A stretch of 6,727 bases of DNA from NCBI GenBank assembly GCA_035255485.1, contig DATEZO010000006.1, forward strand, positions 1 to 6,727. The letters are read 5' to 3'. This document shows, piece by piece, positions 1-6,261 of the stretch (positions are counted from its first letter, which is position 1; the number at the start of each line of letters is the position of its first letter). The position numbers and the translations under genes were made by a program. A model generated the notes under the pieces. The model had not been told where the DNA came from. It worked only from the letters and a program-made list of their open reading frames with translations, and made no database searches. This stretch comes from DATEZO01 sp035255485. Lineage in GTDB: Bacteria; Pseudomonadota; Gammaproteobacteria; Burkholderiales; Burkholderiaceae_D.

Positions 1-1020
1 ATGGTTGCGGTATCGGAGTCAGCCTATTGGGGCATGTACCTGATATTCGTGTGGGCATCCTTATTGCTGATCCGTGATGAAAGAACACTGGCTTCCTATA
101 TCCGCGGCATGCTGGCCGGGGCCATGTTCATCGTCATCTTCGGCATCCTGGCCGCATTCAGCGGCTGGCCGCAGGCAATTGGCGGACGAGCCGGTGCATA
201 TGGCATGTATGAGAATCATAACGATTACTCGTTCCTGATTATTCAGATCGTTCCCTTTCTTTTCATGTATAGGAAAGTAGCAGGCGGAGCTTTCCTCCGC
301 CTGCTACTGAATGCCGCACTTGTCCTGTGTGTGCTGGGCATCGTGTTGTCGCTATCCCGTGGCGGCATGCTGGCCTTGGTCCTGGAATGTGCGTTAATCA
401 TTCTGATTGGAATGGAAGGCCGCAAGCGATTGCTATGGATACCTGTCCTGGTCTTGGCAGGCGCTGCAGCGATCGGATTTCAATGGGCAAAGCGGGCCGA
501 AAATCAGGGAGATAGCTACACCGCCGCCGATGCGGAAAACTCACGCCTCGAATTGTGGGATGCCGCCTATCACATGGTTCTCGCCAACCCGATTCTGGGG
601 GTGGGAAGCGGCCAGTTCCATGACTATGCCAGTAGCTATGGCGAAATTAGTTATGACAACCGAGGAAAAAACACGCATAACACCTATCTTGAAATTCTGA
701 CCGGCAACGGAATCATCGGATTTTCCTGCTTCTTGGTAATGATCGTGAAGTTGATTCGGGACTTGCGCCGCATGCCTTCGTCCGGGCCGCCATTACTAGA
801 TGCCATGCGGCGCGCCACCTTGATCGCCTTATACGCGATCCTGTTTCGCGCCACGCTGGATGCCAAGCCGCACGACTGGAGCTTCTATGTCCTTTGCACG
901 ATAGGTGTGGCCTGCATTGCACTGCAACGCCAGGTCGCGGCGAGTGCGGAGCAACAGGTGGCAAGCCTGTCTGACCAGGATGCCGCAGCCGCGCCATCCT
1001 ATGGTTATTACGGACATTGA
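1..1020 (+). CDS. O-antigen ligase/polymerase-type membrane protein (Wzy_C), probably 5'-partial
   Basis: Polytopic inner-membrane protein of the O-antigen ligase/polymerase superfamily, which joins or polymerises lipid-linked glycans on the periplasmic side. Visible residues 1-339 hold about nine hydrophobic segments (near 9-24, 36-53, 76-89, 100-117, 122-138, 144-160, 237-250, 270-284, 291-306). Family landmarks are ENHNDY (70-75), SLSRGG (117-122) and the Wzy_C block: NSRLELW (180-186), NPILGVGSGQF (196-206) and NTHNTYLEIL (224-233) followed by GIIGF. The large hydrophilic loop (about 161-235) is the expected periplasmic loop. The reading frame has an ATG at base 1, but family members usually have about 400 or more residues and extra N-terminal membrane helices, so the true start is probably upstream of the window. 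It leads a tight set with the methyltransferase 11 bp downstream. Polymerase (Wzy), O-antigen ligase (WaaL) and protein O-glycosylation ligase cannot be told apart from sequence alone. Confidence 0.85.
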   Translation: MVAVSESAYWGMYLIFVWASLLLIRDERTLASYIRGMLAGAMFIVIFGILAAFSGWPQAIGGRAGAYGMYENHNDYSFLIIQIVPFLFMYRKVAGGAFLRLLLNAALVLCVLGIVLSLSRGGMLALVLECALIILIGMEGRKRLLWIPVLVLAGAAAIGFQWAKRAENQGDSYTAADAENSRLELWDAAYHMVLANPILGVGSGQFHDYASSYGEISYDNRGKNTHNTYLEILTGNGIIGFSCFLVMIVKLIRDLRRMPSSGPPLLDAMRRATLIALYAILFRATLDAKPHDWSFYVLCTIGVACIALQRQVAASAEQQVASLSDQDAAAAPSYGYYGH

Positions 1021-1026
1021 AGGGAG
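1021..1026 (+). promoter_or_regulatory. Ribosome binding site AGGGAG of the methyltransferase gene
   Basis: AGGGAG directly follows the upstream stop codon and lies 5 bases before the ATG at 1032. It decides for that ATG over the in-frame TTG at 1017, which overlaps the upstream stop and would have this site inside its own coding sequence. Confidence 0.7.
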
Positions 1027-1031
1027 CGACG

Positions 1032-1763
1032 ATGAATATCAATACATACGGCAGCCGGCAATGGATCGAATCGCAATATGCCGCCGCCAAGGACGATCCC
1101 TGGGGCTTGGATTGGCGGCCTTCGCAGCGGTACCGCTATGTGCGCATGCTGGAAGCATTGAATGACGCACTATGTGCACGACAGGAGCCACTTGCAGTCA
1201 TCGATGTCGGATGCGCAACCGGCGCGTTCACCGCCATGCTGGATGGACTGAACGGCAGGAGGGACCACGCGCTACTTGGGGTGGATATCGCCGAGCAGGC
1301 CGTTAAACGCGCAGCGGCACGCTTTCCGCAGATCGCCTTTCGCTGCATGGCGCTCTCCGAGTGCGCCAACGCATATCAAGGGCAAGCAGATGTGGTGACC
1401 TGCATGGAGGTCCTGTACTATCTGCCCGAGAAAGAAAGAGTGGCTGCTGTGCGTCAACTGAAGAATATGCTCAAGCCAGGCGGTCTCCTGCTGGTGTCGT
1501 CCATGGTTGCGCCAGCTCCCTACTTTTCCTTCGACCGGCTGCTGGCGCTGCTCTCTGCCGAGATGGAAATCGCTTCGTCGGACATCCTGTATCTCAAACC
1601 ACTGGTGATGCTGGAGAAACTCTTCATGAGGCTCAGTACGCCCGCGGCGCGCAAATGGCTTAAATTCGATGCAAGCGGTGCACAGCGCTGGAATCAAATA
1701 GGCGAGCGCATGCTCGGCACAGCCGCGCAATCCCATGCATTCGTGATAGCACGGAATCTCTAA
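1032..1763 (+). CDS. Class I SAM-dependent methyltransferase (NodS-like N-terminus)
   Basis: Probable soluble methyltransferase that moves a methyl group from S-adenosylmethionine to a sugar or a carrier-linked intermediate; the acceptor is unknown. The 243 residues show the Rossmann-like SAM site: motif I VIDVGCATGAF (56-66), the acidic residue after strand 2 in GVDIAEQAV (D85), DVVTCMEVLYYL (120-131) and LKPGGLLLVSS (147-157). The stretch before motif I (DPWGLDWRPSQRYRY, 22-36) recalls the DPW-type segment of NodS-like N-methyltransferases, a comparison made from memory. The ATG at 1032 is chosen because of the AGGGAG site just upstream; a TTG start at 1017 would add five residues. It lies between the O-antigen ligase-type gene and a glycosyltransferase with very short gaps, which supports a role in tailoring the polysaccharide. 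An O- or N-methyltransferase of unrelated specificity remains possible. Confidence 0.85.
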   Translation: MNINTYGSRQWIESQYAAAKDDPWGLDWRPSQRYRYVRMLEALNDALCARQEPLAVIDVGCATGAFTAMLDGLNGRRDHALLGVDIAEQAVKRAAARFPQIAFRCMALSECANAYQGQADVVTCMEVLYYLPEKERVAAVRQLKNMLKPGGLLLVSSMVAPAPYFSFDRLLALLSAEMEIASSDILYLKPLVMLEKLFMRLSTPAARKWLKFDASGAQRWNQIGERMLGTAAQSHAFVIARNL

Positions 1764-1773
1764 AAGTTTTTCT

Positions 1774-2973
1774 ATGCGGGTTCTCGTTCTCACCACTTTT
1801 TTCCCGAATGCGGCCGATCCGCAACGCGCCGTCTTCGTGAAGAATCTCGTCCGCGCATTGAAGCAACGCTGTAAGGTGGACGTCATTTCCCCCATTCCCT
1901 ACGCACCGCCATTCTCACTGAAGGCGGCATGGCGCGCCCAGCGGGCGATCCCGATGGTCGATACCATCGATGGTATCGAAGTCACTCATCCCCGGTTCGT
2001 GGTCTTGCCGAGGCTAGAATGGCTGTCGGGCTTGACCTATTTTCTCGGCGTTGTCGGCGCCTTGCGAACGTGGAAGCGCCAATTGGCCGACGGCGAAAAG
2101 CCGGTGGTTCATGTGCATTGCGCCTACCCGGATGCCGTAGGCGCCGTTCTCGCCGCCAAGCTGACCGGGATACCCTGCGTGGTTACCGCGCATGGCAGCG
2201 ACATCAACGTCTATGCCAAGCGCACCGGGCTGCGTGGTCAGATTCGCTGGGCGTTGCGCAATGCACATGGGATTATTGCGGTCAGTGGTGGGCTGCAAAA
2301 CGACATCCTCGCCATACTCGGCGCGCCGTCGACCAAGGTACGGCGCATCCCGTGCGCCGGCTTCGACATGGAGGTATTCCGCATCCGTGAAGGCGGCGCG
2401 CCGCATATTGCGCCAAAGGTTGGCCTGGGTGCGCGGCTTGTCATATTCGTAGGATTGCTGGTGCCGATCAAGGGGGTGGAGTTCCTGATCGAAGCATGGG
2501 CTGCCTTGGCGCAGGCGGGCAAGATCGACAAGGAAGACCGGCTCGTGTTGCTCGGCGATGGCCCTCTGCGGACATCGCTCATGCAGCAGGCGCGCGCGCG
2601 CGGGATTGAAGAACAGATATTCTTCGCCGGCATGGTATCGCAGCAGGAAGTCGCATGTTGGATCTCGTCAGCCACACTTCTTTGCCTGCCGAGCAGGAAT
2701 GAAGGCACGCCCAATGTGGTGGTGGAGGCGCTGGCCAGCGGCGTGCCCGTGGTGGCGAGCCGCGTGGGGGGCATTCCGGACCTGGTCAAGGAAGGCGAAA
2801 ACGGCATGCTGGTTCCGCCGGCGGATCCGCTCGCACTGGGAATGGCCTTGGAAGAGGTGCTGCGCAGATCCTGGAATTGCAGGCACATCTCGCGCTCGGT
2901 AGCGCATCTGACCTGGCAAGCCATCGCAGACCAGAATCATGAGTTTCTTCAGTCAACAGTAACAGGTTCATAA
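1774..2973 (+). CDS. Glycosyltransferase family 4 (GT-B fold)
   Basis: Retaining glycosyltransferase, likely cytoplasmic or peripheral at the inner membrane, that adds a sugar from a nucleotide-sugar donor to a growing lipid-linked glycan. The 399 residues follow the two-domain GT-B plan. The N-terminal acceptor half begins with a beta strand (MRVLVLTTFFP) and includes HCAYPDA (115-121) and AHGSDIN (139-145). The C-terminal donor half has FVGLLVPIKGVE (225-236), VLLGDGP (258-264), FFAGMV (283-288) and the E-x7-E signature with E310 and E318 in NEGTPNVVVEAL, then GVPVVASRVGGIPDLV (323-338). In the first donor-side motif the common Gly-Arg-Leu is Gly-Leu-Leu, with the lysine (K233) kept. The ribosome binding site is weak and the gap to the methyltransferase stop is 10 bp, so translation may depend on coupling. 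A 22-bp perfect palindrome lies at 1958-1979. Donor and acceptor cannot be deduced. Confidence 0.92.
   Translation: MRVLVLTTFFPNAADPQRAVFVKNLVRALKQRCKVDVISPIPYAPPFSLKAAWRAQRAIPMVDTIDGIEVTHPRFVVLPRLEWLSGLTYFLGVVGALRTWKRQLADGEKPVVHVHCAYPDAVGAVLAAKLTGIPCVVTAHGSDINVYAKRTGLRGQIRWALRNAHGIIAVSGGLQNDILAILGAPSTKVRRIPCAGFDMEVFRIREGGAPHIAPKVGLGARLVIFVGLLVPIKGVEFLIEAWAALAQAGKIDKEDRLVLLGDGPLRTSLMQQARARGIEEQIFFAGMVSQQEVACWISSATLLCLPSRNEGTPNVVVEALASGVPVVASRVGGIPDLVKEGENGMLVPPADPLALGMALEEVLRRSWNCRHISRSVAHLTWQAIADQNHEFLQSTVTGS
1958..1979. repeat. 22-bp perfect palindrome inside the glycosyltransferase gene
   Basis: The left arm TCGATACCATC (1958-1968) is followed directly by its exact reverse complement (1969-1979), with no spacer; an ATCGAT lies at the centre. 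The upstream CGATGGT (1952-1958) is complementary to ACCATCG (1963-1969), which is also complementary to CGATGGT (1968-1974), so two alternative hairpins compete. It encodes an ordinary-looking part of the acceptor domain (around DTIDGIE, 63-69). Confidence 0.9.
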
Positions 2974-3621
2974 ATGCACGTCGCCCTTCGCAATATGGGC
3001 AAGAACGCGCTGCAGCGCGTCTACTCCGCCCGGCACTTTCTCTGGCGCCTTCCGGAAGGCGAGCGCAGCGTTGCGCTTACCTTCGACGATGGTCCGAACC
3101 CAATTTACACGCCAGTGCTGCTCGACGTGCTTGCGGAAGCAAAAATCAAGGCGACGTTCTTCGTCATCGGTGAAAACGTCCAACGCCACCCACATCTGGT
3201 GCGCCGCATGGTGGCGGAAGGACATGGCATCGGCGGCCACACGGTCACGCATCGCGAAGTGACCGGCCTGGGCATGGATGAGCTGCAATCCGAACTGGAA
3301 CAATGCCGCCGCTTGATGCGCGAGGCGAGCGGCGTCGACAGCTTGCTGTTCCGTCCGCCACGCGGCAAGCTCAATCGCACCTCCCTGCATCACATCTGCC
3401 GCAGCGGATACTGTCTTGTCCATTGGAGCAAGACTTATAGCGACTACCAACAGGACGGCATCGCGCCGCTGATGTCGCGCATGCGGGCGAATCCGCCCGT
3501 GGCGCGGGACGTGATTTTGCTGCATGACCACAATGCCCATACCCTGGCGGCATTGTCCCGGTTGATTCCGGAATGGCAGCGTTCCGGGCTGTCATTCACG
3601 CGCCTTGCGGCGGCGATGTAG
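2974..3621 (+). CDS. Polysaccharide deacetylase, NodB homology domain (CE4)
   Basis: Metal-dependent carbohydrate esterase family 4 enzyme that probably removes N-acetyl groups from amino sugars of the exported or lipid-linked glycan. The 215 residues are essentially one NodB domain: motif 1 TFDDGP (36-41, D38 and D39), motif 2 HTVTH (89-93, two metal-binding histidines), motif 3 RPPRGK (127-132), motif 4 WSKTYSDY (151-158) and motif 5 LLHD (182-185, catalytic His184). The metal triad and both catalytic residues are present. Two secondary positions differ from the usual consensus: Arg130 where RPPYG has Tyr, and Tyr158 where motif 4 usually has Trp. No signal peptide or membrane segment is seen, so it may act in the cytoplasm. 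The ATG follows the upstream TAA with no gap, and only a weak CAGG lies 7 bases before it, which suggests translational coupling. It is the last plus-strand gene before the convergent junction. Confidence 0.92.
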   Translation: MHVALRNMGKNALQRVYSARHFLWRLPEGERSVALTFDDGPNPIYTPVLLDVLAEAKIKATFFVIGENVQRHPHLVRRMVAEGHGIGGHTVTHREVTGLGMDELQSELEQCRRLMREASGVDSLLFRPPRGKLNRTSLHHICRSGYCLVHWSKTYSDYQQDGIAPLMSRMRANPPVARDVILLHDHNAHTLAALSRLIPEWQRSGLSFTRLAAAM

Positions 3622-3626
3622 CCTGG

Positions 3627-4658
3627 CTAACGCGCGGAAGACGCCCGCCATGCCTCGGCGGGTGCGCCGCTTCCAGCCCCCGGCAGAGCGCCATTCCAAT
3701 GCGCCGGTTCGGCGCGCTCCGGGCCAGCCGTTCTGGCTCCGCGCTCCATGGCGAAATCGGATACGGCACTGCGACTGCCGCGCGCATCTTGCCCGACTGC
3801 GGCAAGCTGGCGCGCCCAGCGCGCCACATGGTCCACTAATGTCTGTTGTGCAGCGACGCCAGTGACGACATGGTCAAGGTCCGGGAAAAAAGACGTGTCA
3901 ACCCGGTCCGCAATGCCAAGCCTGCGAAAGGCATCATGGAATTGCCGCGGATAGTTATATACTTCAAAGCCATCGCCGGCAAAGGCCATGGCAACGCTGA
4001 CACCGCGGTCGAGCAGCCTAGCTATGCCTGCGGCAAAATCTTGTTTTGACGTGTGATCAACAATGAAACCGGCGCTGGGCGCACGCGACACGGGTGTCTT
4101 GCTATGACCATCGCGCAATCGTGCCGCCAGCTGGTGCAGGAGCTTAATGCCGATGCGCGCCGTATTCCTGGCGATGCCGTATTGCCGGAAGCGCAGCGAC
4201 AGGCGGTTCAAGTGTGCCCTGACAGTCGGATAACGGTATGCATCGAACAGCAGCAAGCCCGCGACACGTGCATCGACCTGCGCCGCGTGGTAGCCATGGT
4301 AGGCACCAGAACAGAAGCCGAACAGGCCGAAACGGTCGACGCCGGCGGCCTCCCCTAGCGCAGTCATGGCAGCGCGCAGATCTGCCACCGCCTGCTCCTC
4401 GAAACTGCGCCCATCGGAAATGCGACCGCTGTCTCCCAGGCCGCTGAGGTCGAAGCGAAGCGAAGGGATACCTTGCCGAGCAAGCAGCCGCGCTGCATTG
4501 ACGTTGATGCGATGCGGGCCGACGCGATGCACGATGCCGGAGTTGAAAAAGACAATTCCCGTCCTTGCCTTGGCAAACGCATCGAAGGATGGCTCCGGCA
4601 AGCAGAACGTGCCGATCAAGGCTTGTTTCGGCCCAAAACGCAGCGAGTGTTCAATCAT
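3627..4658 (-). CDS. Alpha/beta-hydrolase-fold protein with Cys in the nucleophile elbow and a C-terminal extension
   Basis: Alpha/beta hydrolase (serine aminopeptidase S33-like, resembling 'hydrolase 1' proteins of exosortase A-type exopolysaccharide loci; family recalled from memory). Visible in 343 residues: strand and oxyanion region FFNSGIVHRVGPHR (37-50), RFDLSGLGDS (68-77), nucleophile elbow GFCSG (114-118) with Cys116 at the nucleophile position, possible acid Asp229 (AGDG) and probable catalytic His263 in DLDHVVTG. It may cleave a thioester or ester, for example releasing or editing a product bound to the carrier domain encoded upstream. The start ATG overlaps the stop of the preceding gene (ATGA, 4655-4658) and has GGGAGA at 4665-4670 in front of it. 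The hydrolase core seems to end near residue 285. Residues 286-343 are rich in Ala, Gly, Arg and Pro and look unlike the fold, so they may be a run-through extension. The gene ends 5 bp from the deacetylase stop. Confidence 0.82.
   Translation of the reverse strand: MIEHSLRFGPKQALIGTFCLPEPSFDAFAKARTGIVFFNSGIVHRVGPHRINVNAARLLARQGIPSLRFDLSGLGDSGRISDGRSFEEQAVADLRAAMTALGEAAGVDRFGLFGFCSGAYHGYHAAQVDARVAGLLLFDAYRYPTVRAHLNRLSLRFRQYGIARNTARIGIKLLHQLAARLRDGHSKTPVSRAPSAGFIVDHTSKQDFAAGIARLLDRGVSVAMAFAGDGFEVYNYPRQFHDAFRRLGIADRVDTSFFPDLDHVVTGVAAQQTLVDHVARWARQLAAVGQDARGSRSAVSDFAMERGARTAGPERAEPAHWNGALPGAGSGAPAEAWRASSAR
3642..3664 (+). terminator. Candidate hairpin just past the deacetylase stop
   Basis: The arms CGCCCGCC (3642-3649) and GGCGGGTG (3657-3664) pair over eight positions in plus-strand RNA, one of them G-U, around a 7-base loop. 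It begins 20 bases past the stop of the last plus-strand gene. No T-run follows, so it is not a classical intrinsic terminator; on the minus strand the stem loses one pair. It lies within the 3' end of the convergent hydrolase gene. Confidence 0.25.
3721..3739 (+). repeat. Short inverted repeat in the hydrolase 3' extension
   Basis: GGGCCAG (3721-3727) and CTGGCTC (3733-3739) form a seven-position stem (one G-U in plus-strand RNA) with a 5-base loop. Together with the hairpin at 3642-3664 it puts two inverted repeats in the low-complexity tail of the minus-strand hydrolase gene. Function is unknown and chance in GC-rich DNA is possible. Confidence 0.3.
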
Positions 4659-5470
4659 TGTCGGTCTCCCATCAGGGACACCACGCTGTTCAACGCTTGC
4701 AGCGGAACAATAGAGGAGTCCATGGCTTCATTGGTTGCCCAGTTGATTTTCTCTTCCAGCATGGTGAGGGCCAGCGACTTGTTCAGGCTCTTGCATTCCT
4801 GTCGCAGCAGGTCAAGCCCGTGCAGGTGCGGCGCTGCCATGACAAAGCGCCGCCGGGCTTCGGCCACCGCCAGGCGATGCGGCGTGATGGCGCACAGCTG
4901 CTCGCGCAATCGCGCCGCCAGGGCAAAGCCGAGTGCTTCGGACTGTGCCTCATCGGCGGCACGCGCGCGCAGAAGAGGCTCGATGAACCAGCGCGCGCCG
5001 AAAGACGTCCGGCATGATTCGGTATGGGCGTCAGCCAGCTCCTCCAGATAGGCTCGTCCGTCCAGCACCGGCTCCCAGAGAAGCAGGCGATGAATCGTGT
5101 GATCGGCCCGGCTCGACGCCAGCGCGGCGATGCTTGCGCCGAGGCGCAGGCCTATCCAGGAAACGCGGCTGCACTGGCTGCGCTGGCGCAGTTCCGTATC
5201 CGCCTGCAGCACATCCTGGACCCAGCGATCCAGTTCGCCTTCGCCATCTTCGCCTGCGGAGTCGCCGGTGCCAAAATAATCGAATCGAAGGACATGAAAA
5301 CCCTGCCTGGATAGCTGGTCAGCCATCACGCGGAAAACGCGGTGCGCGCGGATCGCTTCCTGCCCGAACGGATTGCACAATAACACCGCTTCGTCGCGCG
5401 GCTCTTTTTCCGGCACATGAAGCAACGCGAACAGCTGCTGGTCGCGCGTGCCGAAGCGAATGGGAATCAA
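4655..5470 (-). CDS. Alpha/beta-hydrolase-fold protein lacking the usual nucleophile (hydrolase-2-like)
   Basis: The 271 residues carry the alpha/beta hydrolase layout: LLCNPFGQEAIRAHR (30-44), RFDYFGTGDSAG (62-73) and an elbow-like GLRLGA (107-112). The residue at the nucleophile position is Arg109 instead of Ser, Cys or Asp, and no histidine sits in a convincing catalytic position near the C-terminus (NWATNEAM and the following residues). GLRLGA and the GQEAxRxHR-type segment recall 'hydrolase 2, exosortase A system-associated' proteins; this comparison is from memory. It may be a non-hydrolytic partner of the downstream hydrolase or an acyl-binding or acyltransfer protein; the function is not known. 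The proposed start is TTG at 5470-5468, overlapping the stop of the upstream gene as TTGA, with GGAG 8 bases before it. The stop overlaps the next gene's ATG. Both junctions point to coupled translation. The fold call is firm; the activity is uncertain. Confidence 0.82.
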   Translation of the reverse strand: MIPIRFGTRDQQLFALLHVPEKEPRDEAVLLCNPFGQEAIRAHRVFRVMADQLSRQGFHVLRFDYFGTGDSAGEDGEGELDRWVQDVLQADTELRQRSQCSRVSWIGLRLGASIAALASSRADHTIHRLLLWEPVLDGRAYLEELADAHTESCRTSFGARWFIEPLLRARAADEAQSEALGFALAARLREQLCAITPHRLAVAEARRRFVMAAPHLHGLDLLRQECKSLNKSLALTMLEEKINWATNEAMDSSIVPLQALNSVVSLMGDRQ

Positions 5471-6261
5471 GGCTGTGTCTCCGATGCACAGAAAGTTGGA
5501 TGGTAGTCCCGTATCCTGGGCCTGCCGCGATAGGTGGAATGGCCGACGGCAAGCGAAACGATGGCGTGGCCGCTGTCGATCGTTGTCACCTCGAACAGGT
5601 CGCTGCGCGCGCCGTGGGCCACTTGCAGCGGCTCGGCCGTCAGGCCGACATGGATATGGCGGGGGTCAAGCGTCAGCCCGGCGCCGACCGCCTTCAGGAA
5701 CGCCTCCTTGCGCGTCCAGCAGACAAAAAAGGACAGCAGGGCCTGCGCTTGCGGCAATGCTTCGAAGGCGGCATTTTCCTGTTCCGAAAGGACCTGCCGC
5801 GCCAGGGCGTGGATGTCTTGTGGCGGCACGGGGCGCTCAATATCGATGCCGATCGCCGGCGCACGCCCAATCGCAATGACGGCGAGGTTTTCCGAGTGGC
5901 TGAGATTGAATCCCAATCTGTACTCGGGTGGCAGGTAGGGCTTGCCATGCTCGTTCGTGCGAAGATCCAGCTCGTGCCCCGCGCACCCGGTATAGGCCGA
6001 CAACAGCGTCAGAAGGCAGAAGCGGCACTGGAGAAAGCGGTCGCGATGCACTTGCCGCACGAACCGGCCGGCACGCTGCACATCTTCCGGGCGCAGGACC
6101 GTGTTCCATGCTGCGTGCGGAAAACGGTCGAGATCGATGCGCCACACATGAACCTGTCCCGACTCGAAGGCGGCATCGATTCCCGCCGGCGGCTGCGCAA
6201 AGCCGCCGCAGGAAGGGATGAGCGGCTGCATCGTCCTTGCGACTGATATGCGGCTGTTCAT
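5467..6261 (-). CDS. Sfp-type 4'-phosphopantetheinyl transferase
   Basis: Cytoplasmic enzyme that moves the 4'-phosphopantetheine arm of coenzyme A to the conserved serine of carrier domains, turning the apo-synthetase into the active holo form. The 264 residues carry the family motifs: ELDLRTNEHGKPYLP (96-110), FNLSHSE (118-124), GIDIERP (138-144, Mg-binding acidic residues D140 and E142) and CWTRKEAFLKAVG (181-193). The length is slightly above the usual 220-240 because of about 30 extra N-terminal residues. The ATG overlaps the synthetase stop (ATGA, 6258-6261) with AAGGAG 9 bases upstream; an internal start at Met11 is possible but has less support. Direct coupling to a synthetase that ends in a carrier domain makes that domain the obvious substrate. 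Its stop overlaps the TTG start of the next hydrolase-fold gene. Confidence 0.95.
   Translation of the reverse strand: MNSRISVARTMQPLIPSCGGFAQPPAGIDAAFESGQVHVWRIDLDRFPHAAWNTVLRPEDVQRAGRFVRQVHRDRFLQCRFCLLTLLSAYTGCAGHELDLRTNEHGKPYLPPEYRLGFNLSHSENLAVIAIGRAPAIGIDIERPVPPQDIHALARQVLSEQENAAFEALPQAQALLSFFVCWTRKEAFLKAVGAGLTLDPRHIHVGLTAEPLQVAHGARSDLFEVTTIDSGHAIVSLAVGHSTYRGRPRIRDYHPTFCASETQP
5479..5482 (-). promoter_or_regulatory. Ribosome binding site GGAG that decides a TTG start
   Basis: On the minus strand GGAG is followed by 8 bases and then TTG (5470-5468), the first start-like codon of the hydrolase-fold frame. No ATG exists nearby in this frame, and the TTG overlaps the preceding TGA, as at the other junctions of this gene set. 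Confidence 0.55.

Noticed and set aside
1017..1031. A TTG start for the methyltransferase overlapping the upstream stop, resembling the TTGA junction on the other strand.
   Set aside because: The AGGGAG site lies after this TTG and is well spaced for the ATG at 1032, so the ATG is the better start.
1272..1895. A 207-codon minus-strand open frame across the methyltransferase/glycosyltransferase junction.
   Set aside because: No motifs, and it runs antisense over two well-supported genes.
2393..2404. A 12-bp palindrome (GCGGCGCGCCGC).
   Set aside because: Short and made only of G and C; expected by chance at this composition.
2590..2602. A 13-base alternating GC run that could form Z-DNA or slip in replication.
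   Set aside because: It encodes Ala-Arg-Ala-Arg in a normal part of the glycosyltransferase and the frame is intact; runs like this are unremarkable in GC-rich genes.
2968..3540. A 190-codon minus-strand open frame antisense to the deacetylase.
   Set aside because: No recognisable motif; it mirrors the intact NodB gene and would break the plus-strand gene set.
5014..6246. A 410-codon plus-strand open frame antisense to the phosphopantetheinyl transferase and hydrolase-fold genes.
   Set aside because: Its translation shows no family motif, while the opposite strand has clear motifs throughout. Long antisense frames are common in GC-rich coding DNA.
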